A stretch of 64,000 nucleotides of DNA, taken from Sterolibacterium sp. (GTDB taxonomy: Bacteria > Pseudomonadota > Gammaproteobacteria > Burkholderiales > Rhodocyclaceae). The notes beneath the pieces were generated by a model. That model made no database searches. It was not told where the DNA came from and saw nothing but the letters and a program-made list of their open reading frames with translations. Below, piece by piece: positions 16,252 through 24,361 of this stretch (positions are counted from its first letter, which is position 1; each line of letters opens with the position of its first letter). The stretch lies in assembly GCA_018061005.1 (NCBI GenBank), contig JAGOVA010000007.1, forward strand, positions 1-64,000, in the 5' to 3' direction. Both the position numbers and the translations under genes were made by a program.

Positions 16252-17519
16252 GCCAGATGGCCGTCGATCAGGGTGTAACGCACGCGACCGGGGAGTTCGT
16301 AGCCGAGAAATGGCGTGTTCTTGCCCTGACTGCAGAGCGTGGCACGCGTGAGGCGCAGCGTATCCTCCGGATCGAAGATGCACAGATCCGCCGCCACGCC
16401 AACCGCCAGCTGGCCGGCTTCAGCCGCGATGCCCAAGATGCGTGCCGGGTCGCAAGTCACCCGCGCCAGCGCGGTGGTAAGCGGCAGTTTCATTTCCTGT
16501 GCCCACTTGAGGGTCAGCGGCAACAGCAGCTCCAGCCCGGTGGCACCGGCTTCGGCTTCGGCAAACGGCATCAGCTTGGCATCGTCGTCGACCGGCGTGT
16601 GATCGGAACAGACGGCGTTGATCGCCCCCGTGGCCAGTGCCTGCCGCAAGGCCTCGCGGTCGCTTTGCGCACGCAGGGGCGGTTCCAGGCGGGCGTGCGC
16701 ACTGAAATTGCCGATGTCATGCTCGCACAGATGCAGGTGATGGATGCTCACATCGCAGGTGGCCTGAATGCCATTTTTGCGTGCCGCAGCGATCATCAGC
16801 AGCCCGGCTGCGCTGGAAATACGCGTCAGATGCACGCGGGCACCGGTTGCGCGAGCCAGTTGCAGGATGGTGGCCAGCGCGATGGTTTCCGCCGCCACCG
16901 GAATGCCGACCAGCCCGAGGCGGGCCGCGATTTCGCCATCATGCGCCACGCCATTGCGGGCGAGGAAAGGGTCTTGCGCCTGCAGCCAGACCGGGAAATC
17001 GAAGGTGGCGGCATACTGCAGGGCGCGCAGCAATACTTGAGTATCGACAATGGCGCGATTGGCCTGGCCAAAGGCGCGGCAGCCCGCATCGGCCAGTTCG
17101 GCCATTTCGGTCAGCCGTTCACCGGCCAGTTTCATGGTCAGCGCACCGACCGGATACACATGGGCAAATGCCGGCAAGCGGGCGCGGTGCTTGAGCATTT
17201 CGACCAGCCCGGGCTCATCGAGCGGCGGATCGGTATCGGGCGGGCAGGCCAGACTGGTAATCCCGCCCGCTGCGGCCGCCGCCATTTCCGACTCCAGCGT
17301 GGCGCGGTATTCGTAACCGGGCTCGCGCAGGCGCGCCGAAAGATCGACGAGACCGGGGCAGACCACGCAGCCCGCGGCGTCGATGATGCCCTCAGCCTCA
17401 AAACCCGGCGGCATCGCACCGATGGCGACGATGCGCCCATCGGCAATGTACAGGTCGTCCTGCCGGTCGGTCTGGCTGGCCGGATCAACAAGACGGCCAT
17501 TCTGGATGTGGATTTTCAT
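16230..17519 (-). CDS. pyrC': Dihydroorotase-like protein (PyrC'), probably non-catalytic
   Basis: The protein has 429 residues with the amidohydrolase TIM-barrel layout of class I/III dihydroorotases (CPGLVDL, then LREPGYEYRATLESE, later CSDHTPVDDD). The metal-binding His-x-His of the first strand is replaced: DLSARLREPG has Ser and Arg where DxHxHxREPG is expected. This is the state known for the PyrC' subunit of Pseudomonas-type aspartate transcarbamoylase, which is structural and needed for ATCase assembly but has no dihydroorotase activity. Its place nine bases after pyrB supports that. An active PyrC must be encoded elsewhere. Function is known from the family; inactivity is inferred from the missing ligands. 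Confidence 0.88.
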   Translation of the reverse strand: MKIHIQNGRLVDPASQTDRQDDLYIADGRIVAIGAMPPGFEAEGIIDAAGCVVCPGLVDLSARLREPGYEYRATLESEMAAAAAGGITSLACPPDTDPPLDEPGLVEMLKHRARLPAFAHVYPVGALTMKLAGERLTEMAELADAGCRAFGQANRAIVDTQVLLRALQYAATFDFPVWLQAQDPFLARNGVAHDGEIAARLGLVGIPVAAETIALATILQLARATGARVHLTRISSAAGLLMIAAARKNGIQATCDVSIHHLHLCEHDIGNFSAHARLEPPLRAQSDREALRQALATGAINAVCSDHTPVDDDAKLMPFAEAEAGATGLELLLPLTLKWAQEMKLPLTTALARVTCDPARILGIAAEAGQLAVGVAADLCIFDPEDTLRLTRATLCSQGKNTPFLGYELPGRVRYTLIDGHLAYSAAFV

Positions 17520-17527
17520 GGTTGTTC

Positions 17528-18487
17528 TCAGCTCCCTGCCAGCATGCTCATTACCGCCATCCGCACCGCGATGCCGAAGGTGACTTGCGGCAGGATGACG
17601 GAATGGTCGCCGTCGGCGACGGCGGAATCGATTTCCACACCCCGGTTCATCGGCCCCGGGTGCATGACGATCGCATCTGGTTTGGCCAGAGCCAGCTTCT
17701 CGGCGGTGAGGCCGTAGGATTTGAAGTATTCCTGCGAACTGGGCAGCAGCGCACCGTTCATGCGCTCGTTTTGCAGGCGCAGCATCATGATGACATCGAC
17801 ACCGCGCAGACCTTCGCTCATGTCGTGAAATACGCGCACGCCGAGGCGTTCGACATCGGTGGGCAGCAGGGTTTTGGGGGCGATCACGCGCACTTCCGGC
17901 ACGCCCAGGGTGGTGAGGGCGTGGATCTGCGAGCGGGCGACGCGCGAGTGCAGGACATCACCGACGATGGCGATCGTCAGGCCGGTGAATTCCTGTTTGT
18001 AATGACGGATGGTGTAGGCATCGAGCAGACCCTGCGTGGGGTGGGCGTGGCGGCCATCGCCGGCATTGACGACATGGATGTGGTCGCGCCGCGTCGCGGC
18101 CAGGTGTTCGGCGATCAGGAAGGGCGCGCCGGAAGAGGCGTGGCGCACGACGAACATGTCGGCCTGCATGGCGGCGAGGTTGTCGACGGTGTCGAGCAGC
18201 GATTCGCCCTTCGAGGCGCTGGAGGTGTTGATGTTGAGGTTGATGACATCGGCGGAAAGCCGTTTGGCGGCAATCTCGAAGGTGGTGCGGGTGCGCGTCG
18301 AGTTTTCGAAGAACAGGTTGAACACGCTTTTGCCGCGCAGCAGCGGCAGTTTTTTGACTTCACGTTCGGCGACTTCGGTGAAGGGTGCGGCGGTGTCGAG
18401 GATGGTGGTGAGGATGTCGCGCGGCAGACCTTCGATGGTCAGCAGATGGCGCAGCTCGCCGTGGTCGTTGAGTTGCAGGTTACGCAT
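17528..18487 (-). CDS. pyrB: Aspartate carbamoyltransferase catalytic subunit
   Basis: The protein has 319 residues from MRNLQLND, whose ATG overlaps the pyrR stop by eight bases. The carbamoyl-phosphate loop [19 protein letters not shown], the [12 protein letters not shown] block and the [12 protein letters not shown] block near the end are all intact. It condenses carbamoyl phosphate with aspartate in pyrimidine synthesis. It has no PyrI-type regulatory subunit next to it and instead is followed by the PyrC'-type partner, as in class A ATCases. The operon runs yqgE-ruvX-pyrR-pyrB-pyrC'. Confidence 0.96.
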   Translation of the reverse strand: MRNLQLNDHGELRHLLTIEGLPRDILTTILDTAAPFTEVAEREVKKLPLLRGKSVFNLFFENSTRTRTTFEIAAKRLSADVINLNINTSSASKGESLLDTVDNLAAMQADMFVVRHASSGAPFLIAEHLAATRRDHIHVVNAGDGRHAHPTQGLLDAYTIRHYKQEFTGLTIAIVGDVLHSRVARSQIHALTTLGVPEVRVIAPKTLLPTDVERLGVRVFHDMSEGLRGVDVIMMLRLQNERMNGALLPSSQEYFKSYGLTAEKLALAKPDAIVMHPGPMNRGVEIDSAVADGDHSVILPQVTFGIAVRMAVMSMLAGS

Positions 18488-19022
18488 CCGGTTTTTCCTT
18501 GAGCGTGAGGCTGAGGGGAGAGCATGCATCGTCGCCGTTGCGCGCCAGCACCAGCTCTTGATGGGCGGGTAGTGGCGAGTTCAGGGTGTGGGCGCGATAG
18601 CGGGCATACACCGGCAGCTCGCGGCCGCCGCGATCGACCAGCACGGCCAGATCGACGCGCCCCGGGCGGCCATGATCGAACAGTTCGTTGAGGGCGGCGC
18701 GGATGGTGCGGCCGGTGTAGAGCACGTCATCAACCAGCACGATGTGCGCGCCCTCGATCTCGAACGGCAGCGCGGAGGCCTTGTGGCCGCGCGGCAGGTT
18801 GCGGCTGCCACGGCTGCCGAAGTCGTCGCGGTGATAGGACACATCGATGCAGCCCAGTGGCGTTTTGAGCCCCAGCGCCGCATGCAGCCGTTCGGCCAGC
18901 CAGACACCGCCGGTGTGGATGCCGACCAGCGCCATTTCAGGTGTGGCATCGGCGCGCAGGGCTTCGACGAGTGCGCCGCACAGTGCCTCGGCATCAGGAA
19001 TGAAGGGAGGAGAGGTTGCCAT
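18480..19022 (-). CDS. pyrR: PyrR-type uracil phosphoribosyltransferase/regulator
   Basis: The protein has 180 residues. The PRPP-binding motif [17 protein letters not shown] is intact, and an HRDD-containing loop (YHRDDFGSR) is typical of PyrR. In Gram-positive bacteria PyrR is an RNA-binding attenuator with weak UPRTase activity. In proteobacteria with pyrR before pyrB-pyrC' it is thought to regulate the operon. No attenuator hairpin was found between pyrR and pyrB, because the genes overlap. It overlaps ruvX by 29 bases at its start. Confidence 0.93.
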   Translation of the reverse strand: MATSPPFIPDAEALCGALVEALRADATPEMALVGIHTGGVWLAERLHAALGLKTPLGCIDVSYHRDDFGSRGSRNLPRGHKASALPFEIEGAHIVLVDDVLYTGRTIRAALNELFDHGRPGRVDLAVLVDRGGRELPVYARYRAHTLNSPLPAHQELVLARNGDDACSPLSLTLKEKPDA

Positions 19023-19497
19023 GGGATGGGGAGGTACCGGGAACGTGCGTGTCGAAAAAATCCTGCAGGATGATTTGTGCGGCCACGGCGTCGATTTGCT
19101 GCTTGCGCGCGCGCCAGTCGTGGCCTTGCCGGGTGAGACGGGTTTCCGCTTCGACAGACGAAAAACGCTCGTCGATCAGGGTGACGGGCAGGTGATAGCG
19201 TTCATCGAGCTGCGCGGCGAAGCGGCGGCAACGGCGGCTCAGCTCGTGCTCGCTGCCATCGACCGCGCAAGGCAGGCCGACCACCAGCCGCACGGGTTGC
19301 CATTCTTGAACCAGGCGGGCGATGGCGGTAAAACGCAGGGCATTGCTTTCGCCATTGATGACCGTCAGTGGCCGGGCCTGGCCGAGCAGGGTTTCCCCGA
19401 GTGCGACGCCGATGCGCTTGAGGCCAAAGTCGAACGCCAGCACCGAACCGGAATCCTGCACGGCATCAGACATGGCATCAGGCATGACCTGCGACAT
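18994..19497 (-). CDS. ruvX: Holliday junction resolvase-like protein RuvX/YqgF
   Basis: The protein has 167 residues. The RNase H-like fold begins [15 protein letters not shown] with the catalytic Asp, and has [14 protein letters not shown] and [12 protein letters not shown], where the Glu contributes to the active site. The family is implicated in 16S rRNA 5' maturation (pre-16S nuclease) and named for resolvase similarity. The first 13 residues before SVLAFD could be an extension; the start is chosen because it overlaps the yqgE stop. It overlaps both neighbours, as expected in a tight operon. Confidence 0.94.
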   Translation of the reverse strand: MSQVMPDAMSDAVQDSGSVLAFDFGLKRIGVALGETLLGQARPLTVINGESNALRFTAIARLVQEWQPVRLVVGLPCAVDGSEHELSRRCRRFAAQLDERYHLPVTLIDERFSSVEAETRLTRQGHDWRARKQQIDAVAAQIILQDFFDTHVPGTSPSHGNLSSLHS

Positions 19498-20062
19498 CCG
19501 ACAGATGGGTGAAGTCGATGCCCAGCAATTGCATGGCGGCCGCCAGGCGTTCTTCGGGCGGCAGATCGAAGATGATGCGCGGGGCAGCCGCGACGGTGAG
19601 CCAGGCGTTTTGCGTCAGTTCCCATTCCAGCTGTCCGGCGGACCAGCCCGTGTAGCCCAGGGTGATGAGGTGGTCGCGTGGCTGGCCATTGGCACCGATG
19701 CCGACGAGGATGTCGCGCGTGCTGGTCAGGCCGATATCTTCCCGAGCCGCCAGGGTGGATTGCCATTGCCCCACCGGGCGATGCAGGACGAAGCCGCGCT
19801 CGGTCTGCACCGGGCCACCGACATACACCGGCGCCAGCCCCAGTTTGGTGTGCTGGTGGGTCACATCAAACGGAATCTCGACCCGCTCGTAGAGCGTGGC
19901 GACGTTCATGTCCGCCGGGCGGTTGATGATCACGCCCAGCGCCCCTTGATCGTTATGCTCGCAGACATAAATGAGCGCCCGCGCAAAATTCGGATCGGTC
20001 ATGGCGGGCATGGCGATCAGAAAATGGTGCGTCAGGCAAAGTGAGGCAGGGCTTGTGGACAT
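19478..20062 (-). CDS. yqgE: YqgE/AlgH family protein
   Basis: The protein has 194 residues. Family blocks are clear: [55 protein letters not shown] and [15 protein letters not shown]. It is a soluble alpha/beta protein of unresolved function, named AlgH in Pseudomonas. It is the first gene of the leftward pyr operon and divergent from thrH across 82 bp. Confidence 0.95.
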   Translation of the reverse strand: MSTSPASLCLTHHFLIAMPAMTDPNFARALIYVCEHNDQGALGVIINRPADMNVATLYERVEIPFDVTHQHTKLGLAPVYVGGPVQTERGFVLHRPVGQWQSTLAAREDIGLTSTRDILVGIGANGQPRDHLITLGYTGWSAGQLEWELTQNAWLTVAAAPRIIFDLPPEERLAAAMQLLGIDFTHLSDVAGHA

Positions 20063-20144
20063 GGGCGAATTCTAATCCTCCAGGCCGTCGGCGGCTATGG
20101 ATGCTCGTGTAAAATCGGGCATTTACAGAAACTTGGAGTCTTTT

Positions 20145-20753
20145 GTGCAACTCGTCTGTCTCGACCTCGAAGGCGTGCTGGTCCCGGAAATCTGGATCGA
20201 ATTCGCCCAACGCACCGGCATCACCGAACTGCGCCGCACCACGCGCGACGAGCCGGATTACGACAAGCTGATGAAATACCGCCTGAATCTGCTGGCGCAA
20301 CACAAACTGGGGCTGCCGGACATCCAGAAAGTGATTGCCGAAATGGGGCCGATGGCTGGTGCCAAAGACTTTCTCGACGCGCTGCGCCGTGATTATCAGG
20401 TCATCATCCTCTCGGACACCTTCTACGAATTTGCCATGCCGCTGATGGCGCAACTGGGCATGCCCGCGCTGTTCTGCCACAAGCTCGAAGCCGACGCGCA
20501 CGGCACGCTGGTCAATTATCACCTGCGGATGCCCGACCAGAAACGCGAAGCCGTCAAACGCTTCAAGGAACTCAAATTCAAGGTGATGGCAGCGGGTGAC
20601 TCCTACAACGACACCGCCATGCTCGGCGAAGCCCATGCCGGCATCCTGTTTCATCCCCCCGAAAACGTCATTCGCGAATTCCCGCAATTCCCGGTCACCC
20701 TGAACTACGCTGAACTACGCGCCGAAATCGACAAGGCCAGCGCGCGTATCTGA
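20145..20753 (+). CDS. thrH: ThrH phosphoserine phosphatase/homoserine phosphotransferase
   Basis: The protein has 202 residues from a GTG start. GGAG lies seven bases upstream and the N-terminus VQLVCLDLEGVLVPEIW matches the family start; an ATG at 20097 in the same frame would add 16 unrelated residues. HAD motifs: DLEGVLVPE carries the nucleophile Asp but with Glu where many HADs have the second Asp, as is usual in ThrH. LSDTFYEF and GDSYNDTAML follow. ThrH removes phosphate from phosphoserine and can transfer it to homoserine. It is followed after four bases by purU, so serine/one-carbon metabolism may be linked. Confidence 0.93.
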   Translation: MQLVCLDLEGVLVPEIWIEFAQRTGITELRRTTRDEPDYDKLMKYRLNLLAQHKLGLPDIQKVIAEMGPMAGAKDFLDALRRDYQVIILSDTFYEFAMPLMAQLGMPALFCHKLEADAHGTLVNYHLRMPDQKREAVKRFKELKFKVMAAGDSYNDTAMLGEAHAGILFHPPENVIREFPQFPVTLNYAELRAEIDKASARI

Positions 20754-20757
20754 TGCC

Positions 20758-21636
20758 ATGCACGATACCCGTAATTACACGCTGAGCGCCTCCTGTCCTG
20801 ACCGGGTCGGGATCATTGCACGGGTTGCCGGTTTTATTGCCGGGCTCAATGGCTGGATACTGGAATCCAGCTACCATTCAGATCACTCCGATCACGCGGA
20901 TAACAATGAGAGCCACTACTTCATGCGGATGGAAATCCGCGCCTCTTCGTTGTCGTGTGATGTAGACAGTTTCCGCCAGCAGTTTGCGCCACTGGCTACG
21001 GCACTGGAGATGGACTGGCAGATTACCGACAGCGCCGTGAAAAAGCGCGTGGTGGTCATGGTCTCGAAGCAGGAACACTGCCTCTACGACCTGCTGGCGC
21101 GCTGGCAGGCGAAGGAACTGGATATCGAGATTCCCTGTGTGATTTCCAACCACGAAACCTTCCGTGGTTTTGTCGAGTGGCATGGCATTCCTTTTCATCA
21201 TGTGCCGGTCAGCGCGGACAACAAACCGGCGGCCTATGCCGAAATCACCCGGCTGTTTCAGGCAGCGCGCGGCGACTGCATGGTGCTGGCGCGTTACATG
21301 CAGATCATCCCGCCGGAACTGTGCGCCGCCTATCCGGGCAAGATCATCAACATCCACCACTCCTTCCTGCCCAGCTTCGTCGGTGCCAAGCCTTACCACC
21401 AGGCCTACCAGCGCGGCGTGAAGCTGATCGGCGCGACCTGTCATTTCGTCACCCCCGAGCTCGATCAGGGGCCGATCATCGAACAGGACGTGATACGCAT
21501 CGACCATTCCGATTCGGTCGATGACATGGTGCGTTACGGCAAGGACATCGAAAAAGCCGTGCTGGCGCGCGGCCTGCGCTACTTCCTCGAAGACCGCGTG
21601 CTGCTGCACGGCAACAAGACCGTCGTGTTTCGCTGA
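20758..21636 (+). CDS. purU: Formyltetrahydrofolate deformylase
   Basis: The protein has 292 residues. An N-terminal ACT domain (SCPDRVGIIARVAGFIAG) is followed by a formyl-transferase-like domain. The catalytic region is INIHHSFLPSF, with Asn/His/Asp positions kept (Asp in TPELDQGPIIEQ). It hydrolyses 10-formyl-THF to formate and THF, balancing one-carbon units for purine synthesis and photorespiration-like fluxes. A short SDHSDHAD insert near residue 41 is encoded by a nine-base near-repeat. The TGA overlaps the ATG of the following kinase gene by one base. Confidence 0.96.
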   Translation: MHDTRNYTLSASCPDRVGIIARVAGFIAGLNGWILESSYHSDHSDHADNNESHYFMRMEIRASSLSCDVDSFRQQFAPLATALEMDWQITDSAVKKRVVVMVSKQEHCLYDLLARWQAKELDIEIPCVISNHETFRGFVEWHGIPFHHVPVSADNKPAAYAEITRLFQAARGDCMVLARYMQIIPPELCAAYPGKIINIHHSFLPSFVGAKPYHQAYQRGVKLIGATCHFVTPELDQGPIIEQDVIRIDHSDSVDDMVRYGKDIEKAVLARGLRYFLEDRVLLHGNKTVVFR

Positions 21637-22805
21637 TGGCCGATCACCCCGGCAGCCTTGATACGGCGGCAGAGAAGCTGCAGCTGCTGTGGCGTGCCAT
21701 GGACTCCAGCTTCAATGGCCTGATCATTACAGGCGCGCCGGAAGCCGCATTGGCGTTTGAGGATGGTAATGCCGATCATGACAGAGACAGCTATCCGATC
21801 CGCTATGTGAATCCGGCCTTCGAGCAGATGACGGGGTATGCGGCCGCAGAAATCATCGGCCGCTCGCCGCTGCATATCCTGCAGGCGGACGAACGCAATC
21901 AGGAAGCCCTGCTGACCCTGCGCCAGGCCTTGCAGGAGGCGCGGGAATGCCGGGTGACGCTCAACAGCACCCGCAAGGACGGCAGCATGTGGTGGAGTGA
22001 TGTCCTGATTACACCGGCGCGTGACCGCCATGGCCAGACCACCCACTACATCGGCATCGTCGCGGATGTCAGCGAACAACGCGAGGCGCGCCTGCAGCAC
22101 AACGCGTCATTGCAGCAGCTGCAGCGACTTTCTGCGTACCTGCAAAGCGCGCGTGAAGACGAGCGCGCCCATATCGCCCGTGAGCTGCACGATGAACTGG
22201 GGCAGATCCTCACAGCGCTGAAGCTGGATATTTCCTTTCTGCATACCCAGTACCCGAGCACCCGGGTGATCGCCGAAAAGCTCGACGACATGACGGAGCT
22301 GGTCAACACCACGCTGGCCTCGGTGCGGCGCATTTCGGCGGATCTGCGCCCCACCCTGCTCGACGATCTGGGGCTCAAGGCCGCCATTGAATGGCTGGCG
22401 CGCGATTTTGAAAAACGCCATCCGCAGATCGTCTGCCAGCTCGCGCTGGAACTGGAGCCGCCGCCCACGGATGACCGCAGGGTTACCGCCGCGTATCGCA
22501 TCGTGCAGGAATGTCTCACGAATGTGGCGCGCCACGCCCAGGCCAGCAAAGTCCATATCATGCTGTCCGTCGGCCAGCATCATCCGTCCAGCATGCTGAA
22601 AATTTCAGTTCAGGATAACGGCCGGGGATTCATCCCGCCGCCCCTCCCCGCCTCGCCGCCCCGGCAGGCCGAACCGGGTGGCTTTGGCCTGATCGGTATG
22701 CGCGAACGCGTCGTGGCACTGGGCGGGCAGTTTCATCTGGAAAGCCTGCCGGGCGAAGGCGTGTTCGTCGATGTCGCCATTCCCTTGCCGAAGGAACCGG
22801 CATGA
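21636..22805 (+). CDS. PAS-domain histidine kinase (HisKA_3/NarX-like)
   Basis: The protein has 389 residues and no membrane segment, so it is a cytoplasmic sensor. A PAS domain spans about 15-150 (YVNPAFEQMTGYAAAEIIGRSPL). It looks LOV-like in outline but lacks the flavin-binding Cys, so light sensing is not supported. A short linker leads to HisKA_3 with HIARELHDELGQILTAL and phosphoacceptor His185. A HATPase_c domain then has DNGRGFIPP and GGFGLIGMRERV. It should phosphorylate the NarL-type regulator that overlaps it by ATGA. Coupling with purU (TGATG) may be chance packing. Confidence 0.92.
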   Translation: MADHPGSLDTAAEKLQLLWRAMDSSFNGLIITGAPEAALAFEDGNADHDRDSYPIRYVNPAFEQMTGYAAAEIIGRSPLHILQADERNQEALLTLRQALQEARECRVTLNSTRKDGSMWWSDVLITPARDRHGQTTHYIGIVADVSEQREARLQHNASLQQLQRLSAYLQSAREDERAHIARELHDELGQILTALKLDISFLHTQYPSTRVIAEKLDDMTELVNTTLASVRRISADLRPTLLDDLGLKAAIEWLARDFEKRHPQIVCQLALELEPPPTDDRRVTAAYRIVQECLTNVARHAQASKVHIMLSVGQHHPSSMLKISVQDNGRGFIPPPLPASPPRQAEPGGFGLIGMRERVVALGGQFHLESLPGEGVFVDVAIPLPKEPA

Positions 22806-23458
22806 TCCGTATCGTCATTGTGGATGATCATTTTGTCGTGCGTCAGGGCTTGCGGCAGATGCTCCATGAACCGCTGCGGCATGACGTGGCTGATGGCATG
22901 TGCGTCGTCGGCGAGGCCGCCAGCGGTGCGGAAGCACTGCAGCTCTTGCGGGTCACCCCGGCCGATGTGCTGCTGCTCGACATGTCCATGCCCGGCCGCA
23001 GCGGTATCGAACTGATCCGGCAGATCAAGAGTGAGCTGCCGAAGCTGGCGATATTGGTTCTGAGCATGCACAGCGAGGGGCAATACGCCCTGCGCGCCAT
23101 CAAAGCCGGAGCCAGTGCCTACCTGACCAAAGGCTGTGACGCGCAAGAGCTGCTGCGCGCCGTGCAGCAGCTGGCCAGCGGCCACCCCTACATCACGCCA
23201 CAGGTGGCCGAGTGTCTGGCACTCGGGCTGGCTGAAAAAAGCGTCGCCTTGCCGCATGAACGGCTGTCTGACCGCGAATTCCAGATTTTCAAGCGGCTCA
23301 TCGAAGGCCAGGGCGTGACGGAAATTGGTGTCGACCTGGCCATCAGCAGCAAAACCGTCAGCACCTACAAGGCGCGGATACTCGAAAAAATGGAAATGCC
23401 CAATATCGCCGGGCTGATCCGCTACGCCATCGAGCAAGAACTGACCCAGCCGCGTTAG
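22802..23458 (+). CDS. NarL/LuxR-type response regulator
   Basis: The protein has 218 residues. The receiver domain has the acidic pair VDDH, phosphoacceptor Asp60 (LLLDMSMPG) and the Lys in YLTKGCD. The C-terminal LuxR HTH is LSDREFQIFKRLIEGQGVTEIGVDLAISSKTVSTYKARILEK in short blocks, with the usual KTVSTYK recognition helix. It is the partner of the overlapping PAS kinase. Targets are unknown; no obvious binding repeats were found in the 480-bp gap that follows. Confidence 0.95.
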   Translation: MIRIVIVDDHFVVRQGLRQMLHEPLRHDVADGMCVVGEAASGAEALQLLRVTPADVLLLDMSMPGRSGIELIRQIKSELPKLAILVLSMHSEGQYALRAIKAGASAYLTKGCDAQELLRAVQQLASGHPYITPQVAECLALGLAEKSVALPHERLSDREFQIFKRLIEGQGVTEIGVDLAISSKTVSTYKARILEKMEMPNIAGLIRYAIEQELTQPR

Positions 23459-23520
23459 AGTCGCGTCAGGGTGCTGAGCCGTACTGATGACCCCTGAAAC
23501 CGCAGTAATCGCCGCGCATG

Positions 23521-23546
23521 CCCTTCGACAGGCTCAGGGCGAACGG
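23521..23546. repeat. Dispersed repeat, TTCGACAGGCTCAGG family (copy 1)
   Basis: This block shares its core, CTTCGACAGGCTCAGGGCGA, with the inverted-repeat element at 47511-47583. Similar sequences are scattered in many proteobacterial genomes as non-coding repeats; that is general knowledge, not a search result. Only one arm is present here. Confidence 0.6.
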
Positions 23547-23659
23547 GGGGCTTCACCTTTCCTGATGAACAACGAATCCGTGCAATACGGTATAAGCGTC
23601 GCGGCTTTGTCGCTACAAGGCAAGGGGCTGAAGTTGCTGGTGTTCACGCGCTGTTCCTG

Positions 23660-23684
23660 TCATTCCTGCATAGGCGGGAACCCA
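23660..23684. repeat. Palindromic intergenic repeat, degenerate copy
   Basis: TCATTCCTGCATAGGCGGGA is a diverged copy of the ATTCCCGC-N-GCGGGAAT repeat that follows at 23719 and 23774. Its arms no longer match fully. Confidence 0.55.
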
Positions 23685-23718
23685 TCGTCAAAGGTGCTGC
23701 TGAGCGCATCTTGATCAC

Positions 23719-23800
23719 CGTCATTCCCGCGCAGGCGGGAATCCATGATGCCGCAGAGGCGCACGTTATTGCCGGATTCCCGCCTGCGCGGGAATGAGCG
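23719..23800. repeat. Inverted pair of ATTCCCGC/GCGGGAAT repeats
   Basis: A copy at 23722-23741 (ATTCCCGCGCAGGCGGGAAT) and its exact reverse complement at 23776-23795 face each other across about 34 bp. Each copy is itself a palindrome with eight-base arms. The form is like the dRS3-type repeats of Neisseria (ATTCCC-N8-GGGAAT). Such repeats can be phage integration targets or transcript-stabilising hairpins; the function here is unknown. Confidence 0.7.
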
Positions 23801-23942
23801 GCTTGTTGGCTCGGGTTTCTGACATGAGCTGTCAGCAAACGCCTACACGTTGTCGTCAGTTTGCGCTGATCACTTTAGGCCGTCGCCGATAGCCCGCCGG
23901 GCGTGGCCGACGCATCATGGCGACTCGTGTTGCGAGGTGTCC

Positions 23943-24341
23943 ATGAAAATCCTCATCGTGCAGAAATCAGTGGTGCTGTGCCAGCGGATCATCAATCTGC
24001 TGGAAGCCAGCCATCGTTATGAAGCGATCGGACTGGTGGGCAAGCCGCACAACGCGCTCCGGCTCATTGCGACAGACAAGCCTGACGCGTTGTTGCTCGA
24101 TCTGCATCTGGCGGGCGGCGCGGCCATGCAGTTGCTGAAGGATTTGCAGGCGCAGCAGCTGAGCCTGCCGGTGCTGCTGCTGGCCGAGTCGACAGAGCTG
24201 GCCTATCTGCAGCGCGCCCAGGCGCTGGGGGTGCAGGCGTTGCTCGTCAGGGAAGGTGAATTCGAACACATCGTGGCCACGCTGGATCAACTGCTGCTGG
24301 CGGGTGAACACGCCGCCCCGGCTCATCCGCTGATCCATTGA
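23943..24341 (+). CDS. Degenerate response-regulator receiver (pseudo-receiver)
   Basis: The protein has 132 residues and a single receiver fold. It starts [16 protein letters not shown]. The acidic pair that binds magnesium in receivers is replaced by Gln-Lys (QKS for DDS). Asp53 (LLLDLHLAG) remains at the phosphorylation site, and the invariant Lys reads Arg (LVREGEF). It is therefore unlikely to be phosphorylated in the usual way and may act as a fixed binding partner. It is the first gene of the chemosensory cluster, 20 bp before an MCP. A true CheY lies two genes on. Confidence 0.75.
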   Translation: MKILIVQKSVVLCQRIINLLEASHRYEAIGLVGKPHNALRLIATDKPDALLLDLHLAGGAAMQLLKDLQAQQLSLPVLLLAESTELAYLQRAQALGVQALLVREGEFEHIVATLDQLLLAGEHAAPAHPLIH

Positions 24342-24361
24342 ATACTGTCCAGGAGATCAAA

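Larger units (their letters stand above)
23459..23942. other. Gene-free gap filled with dispersed repeats
   Basis: No gene is convincing here. The gap contains one copy of a TTCGACAGGCTCAGGGCGAA-type repeat and three copies of an ATTCCCGC...GCGGGAAT palindromic repeat, listed separately. It separates the two-component pair from the chemosensory cluster, and the promoter of that cluster must lie toward its right end. Confidence 0.6.

Noticed and set aside
16257..17717. Long plus-strand open frame opposite pyrC'
   Set aside because: Antisense to a clear amidohydrolase gene, with no recognisable domain; treated as a shadow.
21636..22805. LOV-type blue-light kinase
   Set aside because: The PAS domain resembles a LOV domain in outline, but the Cys of the GxNCRFLQ motif is missing, so flavin adduct formation is not possible.
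23640..23810. CRISPR-like group of repeats
   Set aside because: The repeats are palindromic, unequally spaced, in both orientations and without spacers of constant size; no cas genes are near.
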